Source: DATFTE01 sp963840665 (lineage in GTDB: Bacteria; Acidobacteriota; Terriglobia; Terriglobales; Acidobacteriaceae). Taken from it: 64,000 nt of DNA. Where the stretch lies: the NCBI GenBank assembly GCA_963840665.1, contig CAWIZO010000008.1:310001-374000 (forward strand). Direction: 5' to 3'. The position numbers and the translations under genes were made by a program. Under the pieces are notes generated by a model. The model was not told where the DNA came from. It made no database searches and was given only the letters and a program-made list of their open reading frames with translations. How positions within the stretch are numbered: position 1 is the stretch's first letter; each line of letters starts with the position of its first letter. Positions 8,864 to 18,995 of this stretch are shown here, piece after piece.

Positions 8864-10869
8864 ATGTCGAATATGGAAGAAACCTCCTCCATCGACTTCG
8901 GCGAAACCCGCAGTTACGCTTCGGAAAAATAGATGATCTTGCCAGCCGCGTAGCCGCTGCGATTGATGGCGCGCGCAAGTTCCTGTTTTCCCAGCAAGAT
9001 GAAGAGGGATACTGGTGCGGCGAACTGGAAGCCGACACTACTCTCGAATCCGACTACATTGTGCTGCACACGCTGCTGGGTACGGGCGATCCGGAGCGCT
9101 TCCAAAAGGCTGGACGTTACATTCTCGAGCATCAGAATGAAGACGGCGGCGTGGAGCATTTATCGCGGGCGGCCCTTCGAATATCAGCGCGTCGGTAAAG
9201 GCATATTTCGGGTTGAAGCTGGCCGGCTACAGGCACGATCATCCGGCGCTGGTGAGCGCGCGCAAAAAGATTCTCGAGATGGGCGGGGTCACCGAAGTCA
9301 ATACTTTTACCAAGATCTATCTTGTGTTTCTTCGGGCAGTACGATTACGACGCCGTTCCCGCGATTCCGCCGGAGATCGTGCTGTTTCCCAACTGGTTCT
9401 GGTTCAATATCTACGAGATTTCGTCGTGGTCGCGGGCGATCCTGGTGCCGTTGTCGATCGCTTACGCGAAGAAGCCGTTTAAGAAAATTCCCGACGAAAT
9501 GGGAGTGGAGGAACTATTCGTCGGTGGTCGCGACAAGTCGCGCATGCGCCTGCACTGGTCGAAGAAACTGGTTTCGTGGCGCAATTTTTTCCTGGTGCTG
9601 GATCGACTGACGCATTGGTTTGAGCGGGTGCATATTCGTCCTTTGCGTTCGGTTGCGCTGAGGAAGGCGGAGAAATGGATGCTTGAACGCTTTGAGATGA
9701 GTGACGGGCTGGGCGCGATTTATCCCGTCGATGATGAATTCGATCATCGCGCATGCGCTGCCTGGGATATTCGACGATGATCCGCAGGTGATTCGCGCGT
9801 TGGATGAATTTGAAAAGCTGGGGATCGAAGAAGGCGATACTTTCCGCATGCAGCCTTGCAAGTCGCCGGTGTGGGATACGGCCTATGCGCTGTTTGCACT
9901 GGGCGAAAGCGGCGTGCCGGCTAACGATCCGCGGATGGTGAAGTGCGCGGATTGGATTTTGCAAAAGCAGGTTCGCAATGCCGGCGACTGGAAGGTAAAA
10001 AATCCCAAAGGGCAGCCGGGCGGCTGGTACTTCGAGTTCAACAACGAGTTTTATCCCGATGTGGATGACACGCGCGATGGTCTGCCTGGCGCTGGGCCAG
10101 GTGGAGCATCCCAACGGACGCTATCAGCGCGAGTCGGTGCAGCGGGCGATCGACTGGATTTTGTCCATGCAGTGCAAGAACGGCGGCTGGGCGTCGTTCG
10201 ACAAAGACAACGACCGCATGGTGTTCCAGCACATGCCTTTTGCTGACCACAACGCCATGCTCGATCCAGCGACGGTCGACATCACCGGACGCATTCTCGA
10301 GATGCTGGCGGCTACGGATATGACAAGAAGCATCCCGCGGTGAAGAAGGCTATAAAGTTTCTTCGCGACGAGCAGGAGCCTGACGGAGCTGGTTCGGGCG
10401 CTGGGGCGTGAATTACATCTACGGCACCATGCTGGTGCTGCGCGGGCTGGAAGCGATGGGCGTGGATCATCACGAGCCCTACGTGCAACAGGCGGCCGAG
10501 TGGCTGCGAATGGTGCAGAACCCCGATGGCGGCTGGGGCGAGACTTGCGGATCGTACGATGATCCGAACATGAAGGGCGTCGGGCCGAGCACTCCTTCGC
10601 AAACCGCCTGGGCGATGATGGGATTGCTGGCGGCCAACGATACTCGCAGCGATTGCGTGGCGCGGGGCATTGCTTATCTACTGCGGACGCAGAAAAAAGA
10701 GGGATCGTGGGATGAACCGCACTACACCGGCACTGGTTTCCCGCGAGTGTTCTACCTGAAGTACCACATGTACCGGCAGTATTTCCCGCTGATCGCGTTG
10801 ACTACCTACAAGAAAGTGATGGCGGCGAAGCCGATCAGCTCTCAGCTGTCAGCTCTCAGCTATCAGTGA
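8864..10869 (+). CDS. shc: squalene-hopene cyclase, multiple frameshifts
   Basis: SHC cyclises squalene to hopene at the membrane. The ATG (8864) abuts the ispH stop. Seen in order across frames: DDLASRVAAAIDGARKFLFS, QQDEEGYWCGELEADTTLES, WFWFNIYEISSWSRAILVPL, the catalytic DVDDTA motif (about 10056-10073), and QW motifs such as NGGWASFDKD and PDGGWGETCG, ending STPSQTAWAMMGLLA. About eight single-base indels break it: near 8925 (A run, minus), 9150, 9170, 9325, 9733 and 10072 (plus), 10316 and 10391 (minus). Correcting them gives a normal-length cyclase of about 665 residues. All key motifs survive, so a sequence artefact is likelier than decay. The last codons (ISSQLSALSYQ) come from an intergenic-type repeat. 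Confidence 0.92.
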
Positions 10870-10913
10870 CGAGCATTCGCTGACATGGCTCGATAGCTGA
10901 CGGCTGACAGCTT
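10835..10913. repeat. iterated-word inverted repeat between shc and hpnA
   Basis: The left arm CAGCTCTCAGCTGTCAGCTC (continuing to TATCAG) iterates the word CAGCT/GTCAG. The right arm GATAGCTGACGGCTGACAGC is its complement. Together they form a hairpin of about 80 bp. The left arm is read as the last codons of shc. Confidence 0.6.
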
Positions 10914-10916
10914 TGC

Positions 10917-11918
10917 ATGAAAGTTTTCGTCACAGGTGCGACGGGATTTGTGGGCAGCCATGTGGCCCTGCGTGCTGGCGGAGCAGGGAGCTGAGCTGCG
11001 TTTGCTGGTGCGTGCCGGCAGCGATCCCGGAACATCGAAGAGCTGAAGGCTGACCGAGTGATCGGAGATTTGCGCGATCCCGCATCGATTGAGAAAGCTA
11101 TGGCCGGATGCGATGTGGTGTTTCATGTGGCGGCGGATTACCGGCTCTGGGTGCGGGATCCCGAGCAGATGTACCGGGCGAATGTTGATGGGACACGGGC
11201 GATTCTTACAGGCGGCGCGCAGACTCGGGTGCGGCGAGTGGTTTATACCTCGAGCGTGGCGACGATGGGATTCGGCCGAATGGGCACGAGTCTCCGCCCT
11301 GAATCGGGCGAACGAGATTCTCCGGTTTCGCTCGACCGACATGATCGGCCACTACAAACGCTCGAAATTCATGGCGGAAGAGGTGGCGATTAAAGCCGGG
11401 CGGAGCGGGATGGACGTTGTGGTGGTGAATCCCACGCACTCCGGTTGGCGAGCAGGACATCAAGCCGACGCCGACCGGGCGCATCGTGGTTGACTTCCTG
11501 AAGAAGAAGTTTCCCGCGTACGTGGATACGGGATTGAATCTGGTGGATGTAAGGGAATGCGCGCGCGGTCATGTGGCGGCCTTGAGAGAGGGAAGAAGCG
11601 GGCGAGCGTTACATTCTGGGCGGAGAGAATTTGACGTTGAAGCAGATTCTCGACAAGCTGGCGGCGATTACGGGATTGCCCTCGCCGAAAATCCGGTTCC
11701 GTATGTGGTGGCGCTGGCGACCGGCGTGGTCGATACGCTGTTGACGGGCATTCTGCTTCGCAAGAGCCTCGCGCTACCATCGACGCGGTACGCATGGGTC
11801 GCAAGAAAATGTTCGTAAGTCGGCCAAAGCGGAGCGCGAATTGGGATGGAAGGCCGGTTCCGTGGACGAAGCGTTGCGGCGGGCGGTGGAGTGGTTTCGG
11901 GCGAATGGATACGCCTAA
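10917..11918 (+). CDS. hpnA: hopanoid-associated NAD-dependent sugar epimerase, multiple frameshifts
   Basis: The start MKVFVTGATGFVGSHVA is the Rossmann GxxGxxG motif of an extended SDR (nucleoside-diphosphate-sugar epimerase type). Further segments are VIGDLRDPASIEKAMAGCDV, FHVAADYRLWVRDPEQMYRA, the active-site Y-x3-K in IGHYKRSKFMAEEV, VVVVNPTH and a helical C-terminus VDEALRRAVEWFRANGYA. These match the HpnA family, found in most hopanoid loci and proposed to act on the polar head group; the exact reaction is not proven. At least five indels break the frame between 10960 and 11830. The end overlaps the start of the phosphorylase gene by 14 bp. Placement between shc and hpnG supports the family call. 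Confidence 0.85.
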
Positions 11919-12628
11919 CGCCAGTTCCCACACGCTGCTGCACGAGCTCGCGATCGTGGCGGCGCTGGAGCGCGAAGTTTCGCCGTTCGTGAAGGATTGG
12001 CCGCAACGGTGCGCGAGTGGGACGGACGAAGCTTTCGTTTTTGAGAAGAAGGAAACGTCGTGGTTTGCGGCGGCGTTGGAGCGGAAGCGGCGCGGCGAGC
12101 GGCGGAGGCGGTGATCAACTTTACCATCCCGCTTTATTATTTCGGCGGGATTCGCGGGAGCCTTGGATCCCGCGCTATCCGTGGGAGACGCGTTGACGCC
12201 AAGCCAGGTGATTGATGCCGGCGATGGCAGTCGCATGCAGGCGGATGGCGGCGAAGGCATTTTGATCACATTCGATACGGTTGCCGACGTGGAACAGAAG
12301 GCGCGTTTCGCCAAGGCCTTCGGAGCGCATGCGGTCGACATGGAAGCTGCGGCGGTCGGCTAAAGCGGCGCGAGGCGCACGGCATCAAGTTCCTGGCGTG
12401 CAAGGTGATTTCGGATTCGAGCGATACGTCGTTGCCTGCCGTTGACGAAGTTCATCGGGCCGGATGGACGGTTTCAGACGTTCGGTTTGTGGCGTATTGT
12501 GCGTGCGTCCGTGGCGGTGGGCGGCGGTGATGCGGTTAAGGCCCGGGACAGCGTGTCGTGCAACGAGCCGCGCTGGGCAGTTGGGCTGTTCCGCATTACG
12601 CTGGAGCAAGATTCGGTCACGGGGCTGA
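11905..12628 (+). CDS. hpnG: hopanoid-associated phosphorylase, multiple frameshifts
   Basis: A nucleoside-phosphorylase-fold enzyme. In known pathways HpnG removes adenine from adenosylhopane to give the ribosylated intermediate. Evidence read across frames: start LHELAIVAALEREVSPFVKD, then VVVCGGVGAEAARRAAEAVI (phosphate-binding Gly-rich loop), ADGGEGILITFDTVADVEQK, and GAHAVDMEAAAV with the conserved MEAAA base/ribose-binding motif, followed by KFLACKVISDSSD. Several one-base indels occur near 12010, 12060, 12110, 12170 and 12358. The start ATG lies within the end of hpnA. HpnH, which makes the substrate, is not in this window. Confidence 0.82.
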
Positions 12629-12660
12629 AGCGCGTCCCTGATACTGAAACACAGATCGAG

Positions 12661-13792
12661 ATGTATGAGCGATTCGAGTGGAACCATTCAACGTTAGAGA
12701 GCAAGGCGGCGATTCCGACCACCATGCTGGCGGCGGTGTATCGCGGCAAGGACGATGTGCGCCTGGAGACCGTGCCGGTGCCGGCGATCGGGCCGGGCGA
12801 ATTGCTGGTGCGGGTGCACACCTGCGGCATCTGCGGAACCGATCTGAAGAAGATCGCCACCGGATCACATTCCGCGCCGCGCATCTTCGGTCACGAGACT
12901 TCAGGCATGGTCGCCGCGGTCGGCGAGGGCGTGGAGAAATTCCGCGCCGGCGACCGGGTGATGGTGTTTCATCACATTCCGTGTGGCAACTTGTTACTAC
13001 TGCCGGCACAAAACTTTTGCCCAGTGCGAGACCTACAAGAAAGTGGGCTGCACGGCCGGGTTTGAGCCGAGCGGCGGCGGATTCGCGGAATACGTTCGGG
13101 TGATGGACTGGATCGTGGAGCGCGGCACAGTACGTATTCCCGACGGCGTTTCTTACGAGCAGGCCTGTTTCGTCGAGCCCGTCAATACCTGCATGAAAGG
13201 GATCGACACGCTGCGCCTGCGTCCGGAGGAGACAGTTCTGGTCATCGGACAGGGGCCAATCGGCATCATATTGAGTGTATTGGCCAAACGGACAGGGGCT
13301 AGGGTAATTACTTCCGATTTGTATCCGCAGAGGCTTACAATATCTAAAAGCTTCAGCTTGGGGAACGCGATAGATGCTTCGCGCACCGATGCGGTGAAAG
13401 CGGTGCGGGAGCAGACCGAGGGTCGAGGCGCTGATGCCGCGATATTGGCGGTCGGCGGCAACGGCCTGATCCGGACTGCGATGGATGCAGTGCGGCCAGG
13501 AGGCCGAGTGTTGTTATTTGCGCAGACGGTGCGCGGCGAGGCGACGATCGATCCGGCCGCGATTTGCGTAGACGAGAAAACACTGTTGGGGTCGTATAGC
13601 GCTTCCGTAGAGCTGCAAGAGGAATCGGTCCGGTTCGTAATGGACCGGGAGATGGATTTGGCGCGCCTGATCAGCCATCGTTTTCCTCTTTCGAGCAGCG
13701 TGGAAGCATTGAATCTGGCTGCCCATCCCCAACCGGACTCTATGAAAATCGTGATTCAACCGGGCAGCTCGTGGGAAGGAACAGTAGCGTGA
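12661..13792 (+). CDS. zinc-dependent MDR alcohol dehydrogenase, one frameshift
   Basis: A medium-chain dehydrogenase/reductase of the threonine/sorbitol dehydrogenase type. Visible features: catalytic zinc Cys and neighbours CGICGTDLKK, GHETSGMVAAVGEGV, structural zinc Cys4 (CGNCYYCRHKTFAQC, restored across the shift), and the NAD-binding VLVIGQGPIGIILSVLAKRTG. One extra T near 12991 breaks the frame. The start may be ATG 12661 or ATG 12724 (MLAAVYRGKDDVRLE). The stop overlaps the next gene's GTG by four bases (GTGA). Its position after hpnG and beside a paralogue suggests a redox step on the hopanoid side chain. The substrate is not known from sequence. Confidence 0.85.
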
Positions 13793-14838
13793 ATGGAAAA
13801 ATGACGGCAGCCGTCCTCTATGGCAAAGAGGACGTAAAGATTGAAAAAGTACCGATTCCTCGCGTCGGAGACGGAGAGGTGCTGGTAAAAGTGCAGGTCG
13901 CGCTGACCTGCGGCACTGACCTGAAGGTCTATCAGCGTGGCTACCATGCCCGCATGATCGTCCCTCCTGCGTTGTTTGGGCACGAACTGGCCGGCGTGAT
14001 CGAAGAAGTCGGGCACGGCGTGCGCGGCTTCAAGAAAGGCATGCGGGTGGTGGCGCTGAACTCCGCGCCCTGCCAGATGTGCTTCTACTGCTCGAAGCAC
14101 CAGGAAAATCTTTGCGAAGATCTGCTGTTCAATAACGGCGCTTACGCTGAGTACATCCGCATTCCCGACCGCATCGTTGAAACCAACATGCTGGCCGTGC
14201 CTCCGGATGTGACCTATGAAGAGGCAGCGATGGTCGAGCCGCTGGCTTGCGTGCTGCGCGGCTTGCACGAGACCGGCGTGGAGATCGGCGACACCGTCAC
14301 TGTCATCGGCGGCGGTCCGATCGGACTGATGTTCGTGCAGGTCGCGAAGGCGACCGGGTGCAACGTGATTTCCGTAGTCAAGCGCGACTCGCAGGTGGAA
14401 GCGGCGAAGCGCATGGGCGCGCACGAAACCGTGCAGATCACCAAAGTAAAAGATCCGATCGAAGCCGTGCGTATGCTGACGCCCGAAAAGCGCGGCAGCG
14501 ATGTGGTGATTGAAGCCGTAGGGCGTCCCGATGCATGGGAGCAGTCGATCGACATGGTGCGCAAGGGCGGCACCGTAAACTTCTTTGGCGGATGCGCCAG
14601 CGGCACCAAGGTGACGCTCGATACCAACCGCTTGCACTATTCCGAGATCACGTTGAAGGCGACCTTTCATCACACGCCCGAGACGGTACGGCGGGCGTTT
14701 GCGCTGATCGCGGAGAAGAAAGTGCGCTCGACCGATTACATTACCGGCGAGGCGCCGTTATCGCGGTTGCAGCAGGTGCTGCGCCATATGCTGAACCGGA
14801 ATGGGGACATCAAGACTGCGATTATTCCGGGCCATTAG
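13789..14838 (+). CDS. zinc-dependent MDR alcohol dehydrogenase
   Basis: A 349-residue paralogue of the preceding gene. It keeps the catalytic zinc site (ALTCGTDLKVY, LFGHELAGVIEEVGHGV), a structural Cys4 lobe (CQMCFYCSKHQENLC) and the dinucleotide-binding VTVIGGGPIGLMFVQVAK. GTG 13789 is chosen as start because AAGGA lies about nine bases upstream and it overlaps the previous stop by GTGA; ATG 13801 is an alternative. The gene has no frameshift. The tandem pair could form a heteromer or catalyse successive oxidation and reduction steps. Its location between hpnG and hpnC makes ribosylhopane processing the most economical guess (inference). Confidence 0.88.
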   Translation: MNGKMTAAVLYGKEDVKIEKVPIPRVGDGEVLVKVQVALTCGTDLKVYQRGYHARMIVPPALFGHELAGVIEEVGHGVRGFKKGMRVVALNSAPCQMCFYCSKHQENLCEDLLFNNGAYAEYIRIPDRIVETNMLAVPPDVTYEEAAMVEPLACVLRGLHETGVEIGDTVTVIGGGPIGLMFVQVAKATGCNVISVVKRDSQVEAAKRMGAHETVQITKVKDPIEAVRMLTPEKRGSDVVIEAVGRPDAWEQSIDMVRKGGTVNFFGGCASGTKVTLDTNRLHYSEITLKATFHHTPETVRRAFALIAEKKVRSTDYITGEAPLSRLQQVLRHMLNRNGDIKTAIIPGH

Positions 14839-14848
14839 AGCTAGAGAA

Positions 14849-14936
14849 ATTGAGTCATTGAGTCATTGAATCACTGAGTCATTGGACTGATTTGAGCACG
14901 GGCGCAATGACTCTATCGATTCAATGACTCAATCTG
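14849..14936. repeat. iterated-word inverted repeat between dehydrogenase and hpnC
   Basis: The left arm iterates TTGAGTCATTGAGTCATTGA, with variants to TTGG. The right arm reads CAATGACTC...TCAATGACTCAAT. The element can fold into an imperfect hairpin. It has the same design as 10835-10913 but a different word. Confidence 0.65.
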
Positions 14937-14940
14937 TTTT

Positions 14941-15866
14941 ATGAATCAAGCGGCGATTAGCGACGAGCGTGGGTGGGAGCGGCTTCCGCGGGAGTATGCG
15001 ATTCCCGAGCAGGCCCCGTCGCTGGCCGAGGCGCAGGAGTATTGCCGCCGCCTGGCTCGCAGCCACTACGAGAATTTCTCGGTTGCCAGTTGGTTTCTGC
15101 CGGAGAGGTTGCGGCAGCATTTCTTCAATGTCTATGCCTATTGCCGGATCTCGGATGATCTGGGCGATGAAGTGGGCGATCCCGCGGCGTCGTTGCGTCT
15201 GCTCGATCAGTGGGAAGCGGAATTGAATGCCTGTTATGCGGGCGCGCCACGGCATCCGGTATTCGTGGCGCTGGCAGAGACGGTGCGGGCGTGCGACATC
15301 CCCAAACAGCCGTTTGCCGATTTGCTGACTGCATTCCGCCAGGACCAGACGGTCACGCGCTATGCCACCTTTGATGACTTGCTGGGATATTGCAAGAACT
15401 CGGCGAATCCAGTGGGGCATCTGGTGCTGTATCTGTGCGGGTATCGCGATGCCGAGCGGCAGAGCACTTTCCGATTTCACTTGCACCGCGTTGCAGTTGG
15501 CGAATTTCTGGCAGGACGTAAGCGTGGACTTACAAGAAAGGGCGCATCTATCTGCCGCTTGAAAGCTTGCGGCAGTTTGGTGTCAGCGAAGATGACATTG
15601 CTGGGGACCGTAACACTCCTGCGTTCTGCGATATGATGCGCTTCGAGGTTGGGCGGGCGCGCGAGTGGTTCGAGCGCGGACTGCCGTTGCCGGGAATAGT
15701 CGACAAAGAGCTGGCCATTGATCTGGAACTGTTCAGCCGCGGTGGACAAGAAATTCTGAACGCGATCGAGAATCAAGGTTATGCGGTGCTGGGGCGACGT
15801 CCTTCGATATCGAAATCACGGAAGCTGGTGCTGGTAGCGCGCGCCGCCCTGGGAAAGCTCCTATGA
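14941..15866 (+). CDS. hpnC: squalene synthase HpnC (hydroxysqualene synthase), frameshifted
   Basis: A trans-isoprenyl diphosphate synthase-fold enzyme that converts presqualene diphosphate to hydroxysqualene in the HpnCDE route. The first Asp-rich motif is FNVYAYCRISDDLGDEVGD. The middle segment TRYATFDDLLGYCKNSANPVGHLVL is typical of HpnC. After the shifts the second motif reads ALQLANFWQDVSVDL and then GRIYLPLESLRQFGVSEDDI. Indels lie near 15464 and at 15533-15540 (A and G runs). The corrected length of about 308 residues is normal. ATGA overlap with hpnD (15863-15866) shows tight coupling. Confidence 0.93.
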
Positions 15867-16788
15867 GCGCCGCCGTGCAACCCGCTCCCGCGCAATTCGG
15901 CCCGACGGAGTCGCAGTTGGCCGTGGCCTATTCGGTTTGCCGCAGCATCACGCGGCACTTCGGCAAAGAATTTCTACTACGCTTTCCTGGTATTGCCCAA
16001 GCCCAAGCGTCAGGCATTGTGCGCGGTCTACGCCTTCATGCGGCGCTGCGACGACATCACCGATGACACCACGCTGCGCGTTGAGAGATCGCCGCGAGAA
16101 GCTGGAAACCTGGCTGAACGATTTTCATCGCGTTCTGGCCGGCCAGCCGACGGATGAACCGGTGCTGCTGGCGCTGGCCGACACGCAGCGAAAATATCGC
16201 ATCCCGATGGAACTGCTTGACCAGTTGGCGTACGGCACCGGAATGGATGTGCAAGAAGCCGAGTCGGCTGAGCTCACGGTGCAATACAGGACCTTCGACG
16301 ATCTGTACGTGTACTGCTATCGCGTGGCGTCGGTTGTGGGTCTGGTCTGTATCCGCGTATTCGGCTATCGCGATCCGGGCGCAGAACCGCTGGCGGAACG
16401 TTTGGGGCTCGCGTTTCAGTTGACGAACATTATCCGTGATGTGAAGGAAGATGCGGAGATGGGGCGGGTGTACATCCCGCAGGAAGATTTAGCAAATCAT
16501 GGAATCTCGGCGGCGGAGTTCCGGTCGGCTACGGATGCGGCACGCTTTCGTACTTTGCTGGCAATGGAGGCCGACCGGGCGCGGGAATATTACACTTCCG
16601 CGGATGAATTGATTCCGCTGATTGATGAGGACAGCCAGCCGGCGCTGTGGGTGCTGGCGACGATTTACCGGCGACTGCTCGACAAGATCGCGGCGCAGCG
16701 GTATGACGTGTTCCACGGCAGAGTCAGCCTGACGGTCCGTGAGAAGCTCACCATCCTGGGAAAGGGCTTTCTCAAGCGGTTGACGTGA
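15863..16788 (+). CDS. hpnD: presqualene diphosphate synthase HpnD, frameshifted
   Basis: HpnD condenses two farnesyl diphosphates into presqualene diphosphate. The start MSAAVQPAPAQFGPTESQLA leads to SITRH; the next frame gives KNFYYAFLVLPKPKRQALCA and AVYAFMRRCDDITDD (first Asp-rich motif). The last frame gives EKLETWLNDFHRVLAGQPTD, ELTVQYRTFDDLYVYCYRVA and the second motif LTNIIRDVKEDAEMGRVYIP. Shifts lie near 15965 and 16083. The C-terminal 230 residues are one clean frame. The gene sits between hpnC and hpnE with four-base and one-base overlaps, the standard hpnCDE order. Confidence 0.93.
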
Positions 16789-18290
16789 TGATCCAGCGCT
16801 TTACACAAACTCCCAAAATTGCCGTCGTCGGGGGCGGCCTGGCGGGACTTGCGGCGGGCTGCGCACTGGCCGATAGCGGTTTTGCAGTCACCCTGTTTGA
16901 GCGGCGTCCTTATCTGGGCGGGCGCGCTTCTTCCTACCAACATCCCGGTACCGGCGAAGTGGTGGACAACTGCCAGCACGTACTGCTGGGTTGCTGCACT
17001 AACCTGGTGGATTTCTACAAGAGATTGGGTGTGGAAGACAAGATTCGCTGGTACGAGCGCCTGACTTTTCTTGAGCCGGGCGGACGGGCGTCGGTGATTG
17101 AGCCATCGGGACTGCCTGCGCCTTTGCATACGGCGCCGGCGTTTCTGCGAGCGGATTGCCTCGGACTCTCCGACAAGCTGGCGATTGCGGGAGCGATGAC
17201 GGCATTGGCCCCGGCAACGCCGCGGGATACGGGTGAATCATTTTTGAAATGGCTGCGTCGACATGGACAGACGGAACGCGCGATCGATCGATTTTGGAAA
17301 ACGGTGCTGGTTAGCGCGCTGAATGAAGACATCGATCTGGTTTCGGTGCCGTATGCGGCACAGGTGGTGCGCGAATCTTTCCTGAAATCCGCTGCGGCCG
17401 GACGGATGGGTGTCCCCACGGTTCCTTTGAGCGATCTTTACAGTGTCGCCGGCAATTACATTGCTGCGCGGGGTGGGGAAGTGCGGCTGCGGACGAGCAT
17501 TGATTCCTTCCGCGCGGAGCTGGCAAATGTGAAGTTGCTTTCAGCTTCCGGGGAAGAGTCGTTCGATTTTCTGGTATCGGCGGTGCCGTTCGATGTGCTG
17601 GAGCGCATGTTGCCGCAGACGACAGCGGCCGATCCGCTGCGCCAGACGTTGAGACGGTTCGAGACTTCTCCGATCACCGGAATCCATCTTTGGTTTGACC
17701 GGCAGATTACTGATCTTGAGCATGCAGTGTTGCTCGATCGCACTATTCAGTGGATGTTTCACAAGTCGAAGCTGCTGGCGCGGGGAGCCAGTTCACCGGA
17801 GCGGGTGGCCGCTCGACGATTGTCGTGCAACGGCGAGGACACTGGCTCGGGCGGTACCGCGACCATGGAAGAAGAAGATCCGGGACAAGGGATGAACGGT
17901 AGCTATCTTGAACTGGTGGTGAGTTCGTCGAAGAGCCTGGTGGAAAAATCCAAGGCGGAGATTGTTGAGCTCGCACTACAGGAGTTGCGCGAGTTCTTCC
18001 CCGAGGCTCGTAACGCGAAATTGCTGAAGTCGACTGTGATTAAAGAAGTGCATGCGACATACTCGCCGCGCCCCGGGGTGGATCAACACCGGCCCCAGCC
18101 GGAGACGGTATGGCCTCGCGTCTTTCTGGCTGGCGATTGGACTGCCACCGGTTGGCCTGCGACCATGGAAGGCGCGGTCCGCAGCGGTTACATTGCCGCA
18201 CAATGCGTGGCAAGAGCGGCGGGGACGAGGAATGCGGCGTTCTTGGTGCCCGATCTGCCTGCGGCAGGATTCATGCGTTTGTTTAGCTGA
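16788..18290 (+). CDS. hpnE: hydroxysqualene dehydroxylase HpnE, FAD-dependent
   Basis: A 500-residue amine-oxidase-fold flavoprotein that reduces hydroxysqualene to squalene. The N-terminal FAD site is KIAVVGGGLAGLAAGCALAD, then LFERRPYLGGRASSY, and a C-terminal FAD motif VFLAGDWTATGWPATMEGAV. The frame is intact. ATG 16788 overlaps the hpnD stop (TGATG); GTG 16785 in the same frame is an alternative. It is the last gene of the plus-strand hopanoid operon, followed 30 bp later by a strong hairpin terminator. Residues about 345-370 contain an unusual low-conservation insert (GEDTGSGGTATMEEED) before the conserved C-terminal part. Confidence 0.92.
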   Translation: MIQRFTQTPKIAVVGGGLAGLAAGCALADSGFAVTLFERRPYLGGRASSYQHPGTGEVVDNCQHVLLGCCTNLVDFYKRLGVEDKIRWYERLTFLEPGGRASVIEPSGLPAPLHTAPAFLRADCLGLSDKLAIAGAMTALAPATPRDTGESFLKWLRRHGQTERAIDRFWKTVLVSALNEDIDLVSVPYAAQVVRESFLKSAAAGRMGVPTVPLSDLYSVAGNYIAARGGEVRLRTSIDSFRAELANVKLLSASGEESFDFLVSAVPFDVLERMLPQTTAADPLRQTLRRFETSPITGIHLWFDRQITDLEHAVLLDRTIQWMFHKSKLLARGASSPERVAARRLSCNGEDTGSGGTATMEEEDPGQGMNGSYLELVVSSSKSLVEKSKAEIVELALQELREFFPEARNAKLLKSTVIKEVHATYSPRPGVDQHRPQPETVWPRVFLAGDWTATGWPATMEGAVRSGYIAAQCVARAAGTRNAAFLVPDLPAAGFMRLFS

Positions 18291-18321
18291 GGGCGAGCGG
18301 CCCACCCACGATGATGCGAAA

Positions 18322-18370
18322 TAAAAGTGCCCACTTCTCGCGTACACCCCGAGAAGTGGGCCTTCTTTTG
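18322..18370. terminator. bidirectional rho-independent terminator
   Basis: A perfect 12-bp stem (GCCCACTTCTCG at 18329-18340 with its complement at 18350-18361) is followed by CTTCTTTT on the plus strand and ACTTTTAT on the minus strand. It separates the convergent hpnE and 18380-18958 genes and can serve both. Confidence 0.88.
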
Positions 18371-18379
18371 GAATAGAAA

Positions 18380-18958
18380 TTAGAGGCCGTGGACGAAGTG
18401 GACAACTTTCTTGCCCGCGTCTTCGGTGTAGTGGACGCTGACTTTTTCCCCTTCTTTCGCGTAGTCGGCGCCCTTCATCACGCCGTGCCCGGCGTCGATG
18501 GTGGCGTCTTTGGCGACGTGGTAGGTCGCTTCCGATCCATCTTCGGTTTTCACCGTAACCGTGCGGGCAGCTTTGTCGACTTTGGTGACCGTGCCTTCGC
18601 TGACTTTGACCGTGTCCTTGCCCAGGTCACGGAAGCCGACCGCGGACTTCTCAGCGCCTTCTCCGGTGTAGTGGACGAGGAGCGTGGTGCCTTCCTTGCC
18701 CTTCATATAAGTGTCGACCGCGCCGGTCTTGGTCATGTGGCCCGCGTCCTTCAGGCCGTGCATAGTGGTTTTTTCGGTGTACTTAAAGGCGTGCTCGGTC
18801 CCATCGGCAGTTTTAACGACGACCGTTTTGCCGGTGAGATCGACCTTGGTGACCACTCCCTCCACCGCATGGACCATATCTTCAGCGATGGCAAGTTGGG
18901 CGACCGCCGCGATCATCAAGGCTGCGAGGAAGAGTTTGGCAACAGAGCGTGTGTGCAT
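18380..18958 (-). CDS. secreted protein with two repeated beta domains
   Basis: The ATG at 18958 is preferred, with AAAGGGG upstream. It gives a signal peptide (MHTRSVAKLFLAALMIAAVA...AIA). The mature 170 residues hold two copies of one unit. The first is EGVVTKVDLTGKTVVVKTAD plus GTEHAFKYTEKTT. The second is EGTVTKVDKAARTVTVKTED plus GSEATYHVAKDAT. Each ends in a VHYT strand. The pattern suggests a periplasmic small beta-barrel/OB-like repeat protein. I do not recognise a named family, and no catalytic residues stand out. The paired terminator at 18322-18370 lies just downstream. Confidence 0.8.
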   Translation of the reverse strand: MHTRSVAKLFLAALMIAAVAQLAIAEDMVHAVEGVVTKVDLTGKTVVVKTADGTEHAFKYTEKTTMHGLKDAGHMTKTGAVDTYMKGKEGTTLLVHYTGEGAEKSAVGFRDLGKDTVKVSEGTVTKVDKAARTVTVKTEDGSEATYHVAKDATIDAGHGVMKGADYAKEGEKVSVHYTEDAGKKVVHFVHGL

Positions 18959-18995
18959 GAAATCCCCTTTCGATTTAAAAGCGAGTCGGTAAAGT

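Noticed and set aside
8864..10869. shc as a true pseudogene
   Set aside because: All catalytic and QW motifs survive, shifts are both plus and minus, mainly at homopolymers, and the same error type affects unrelated genes such as recN and FTR1.
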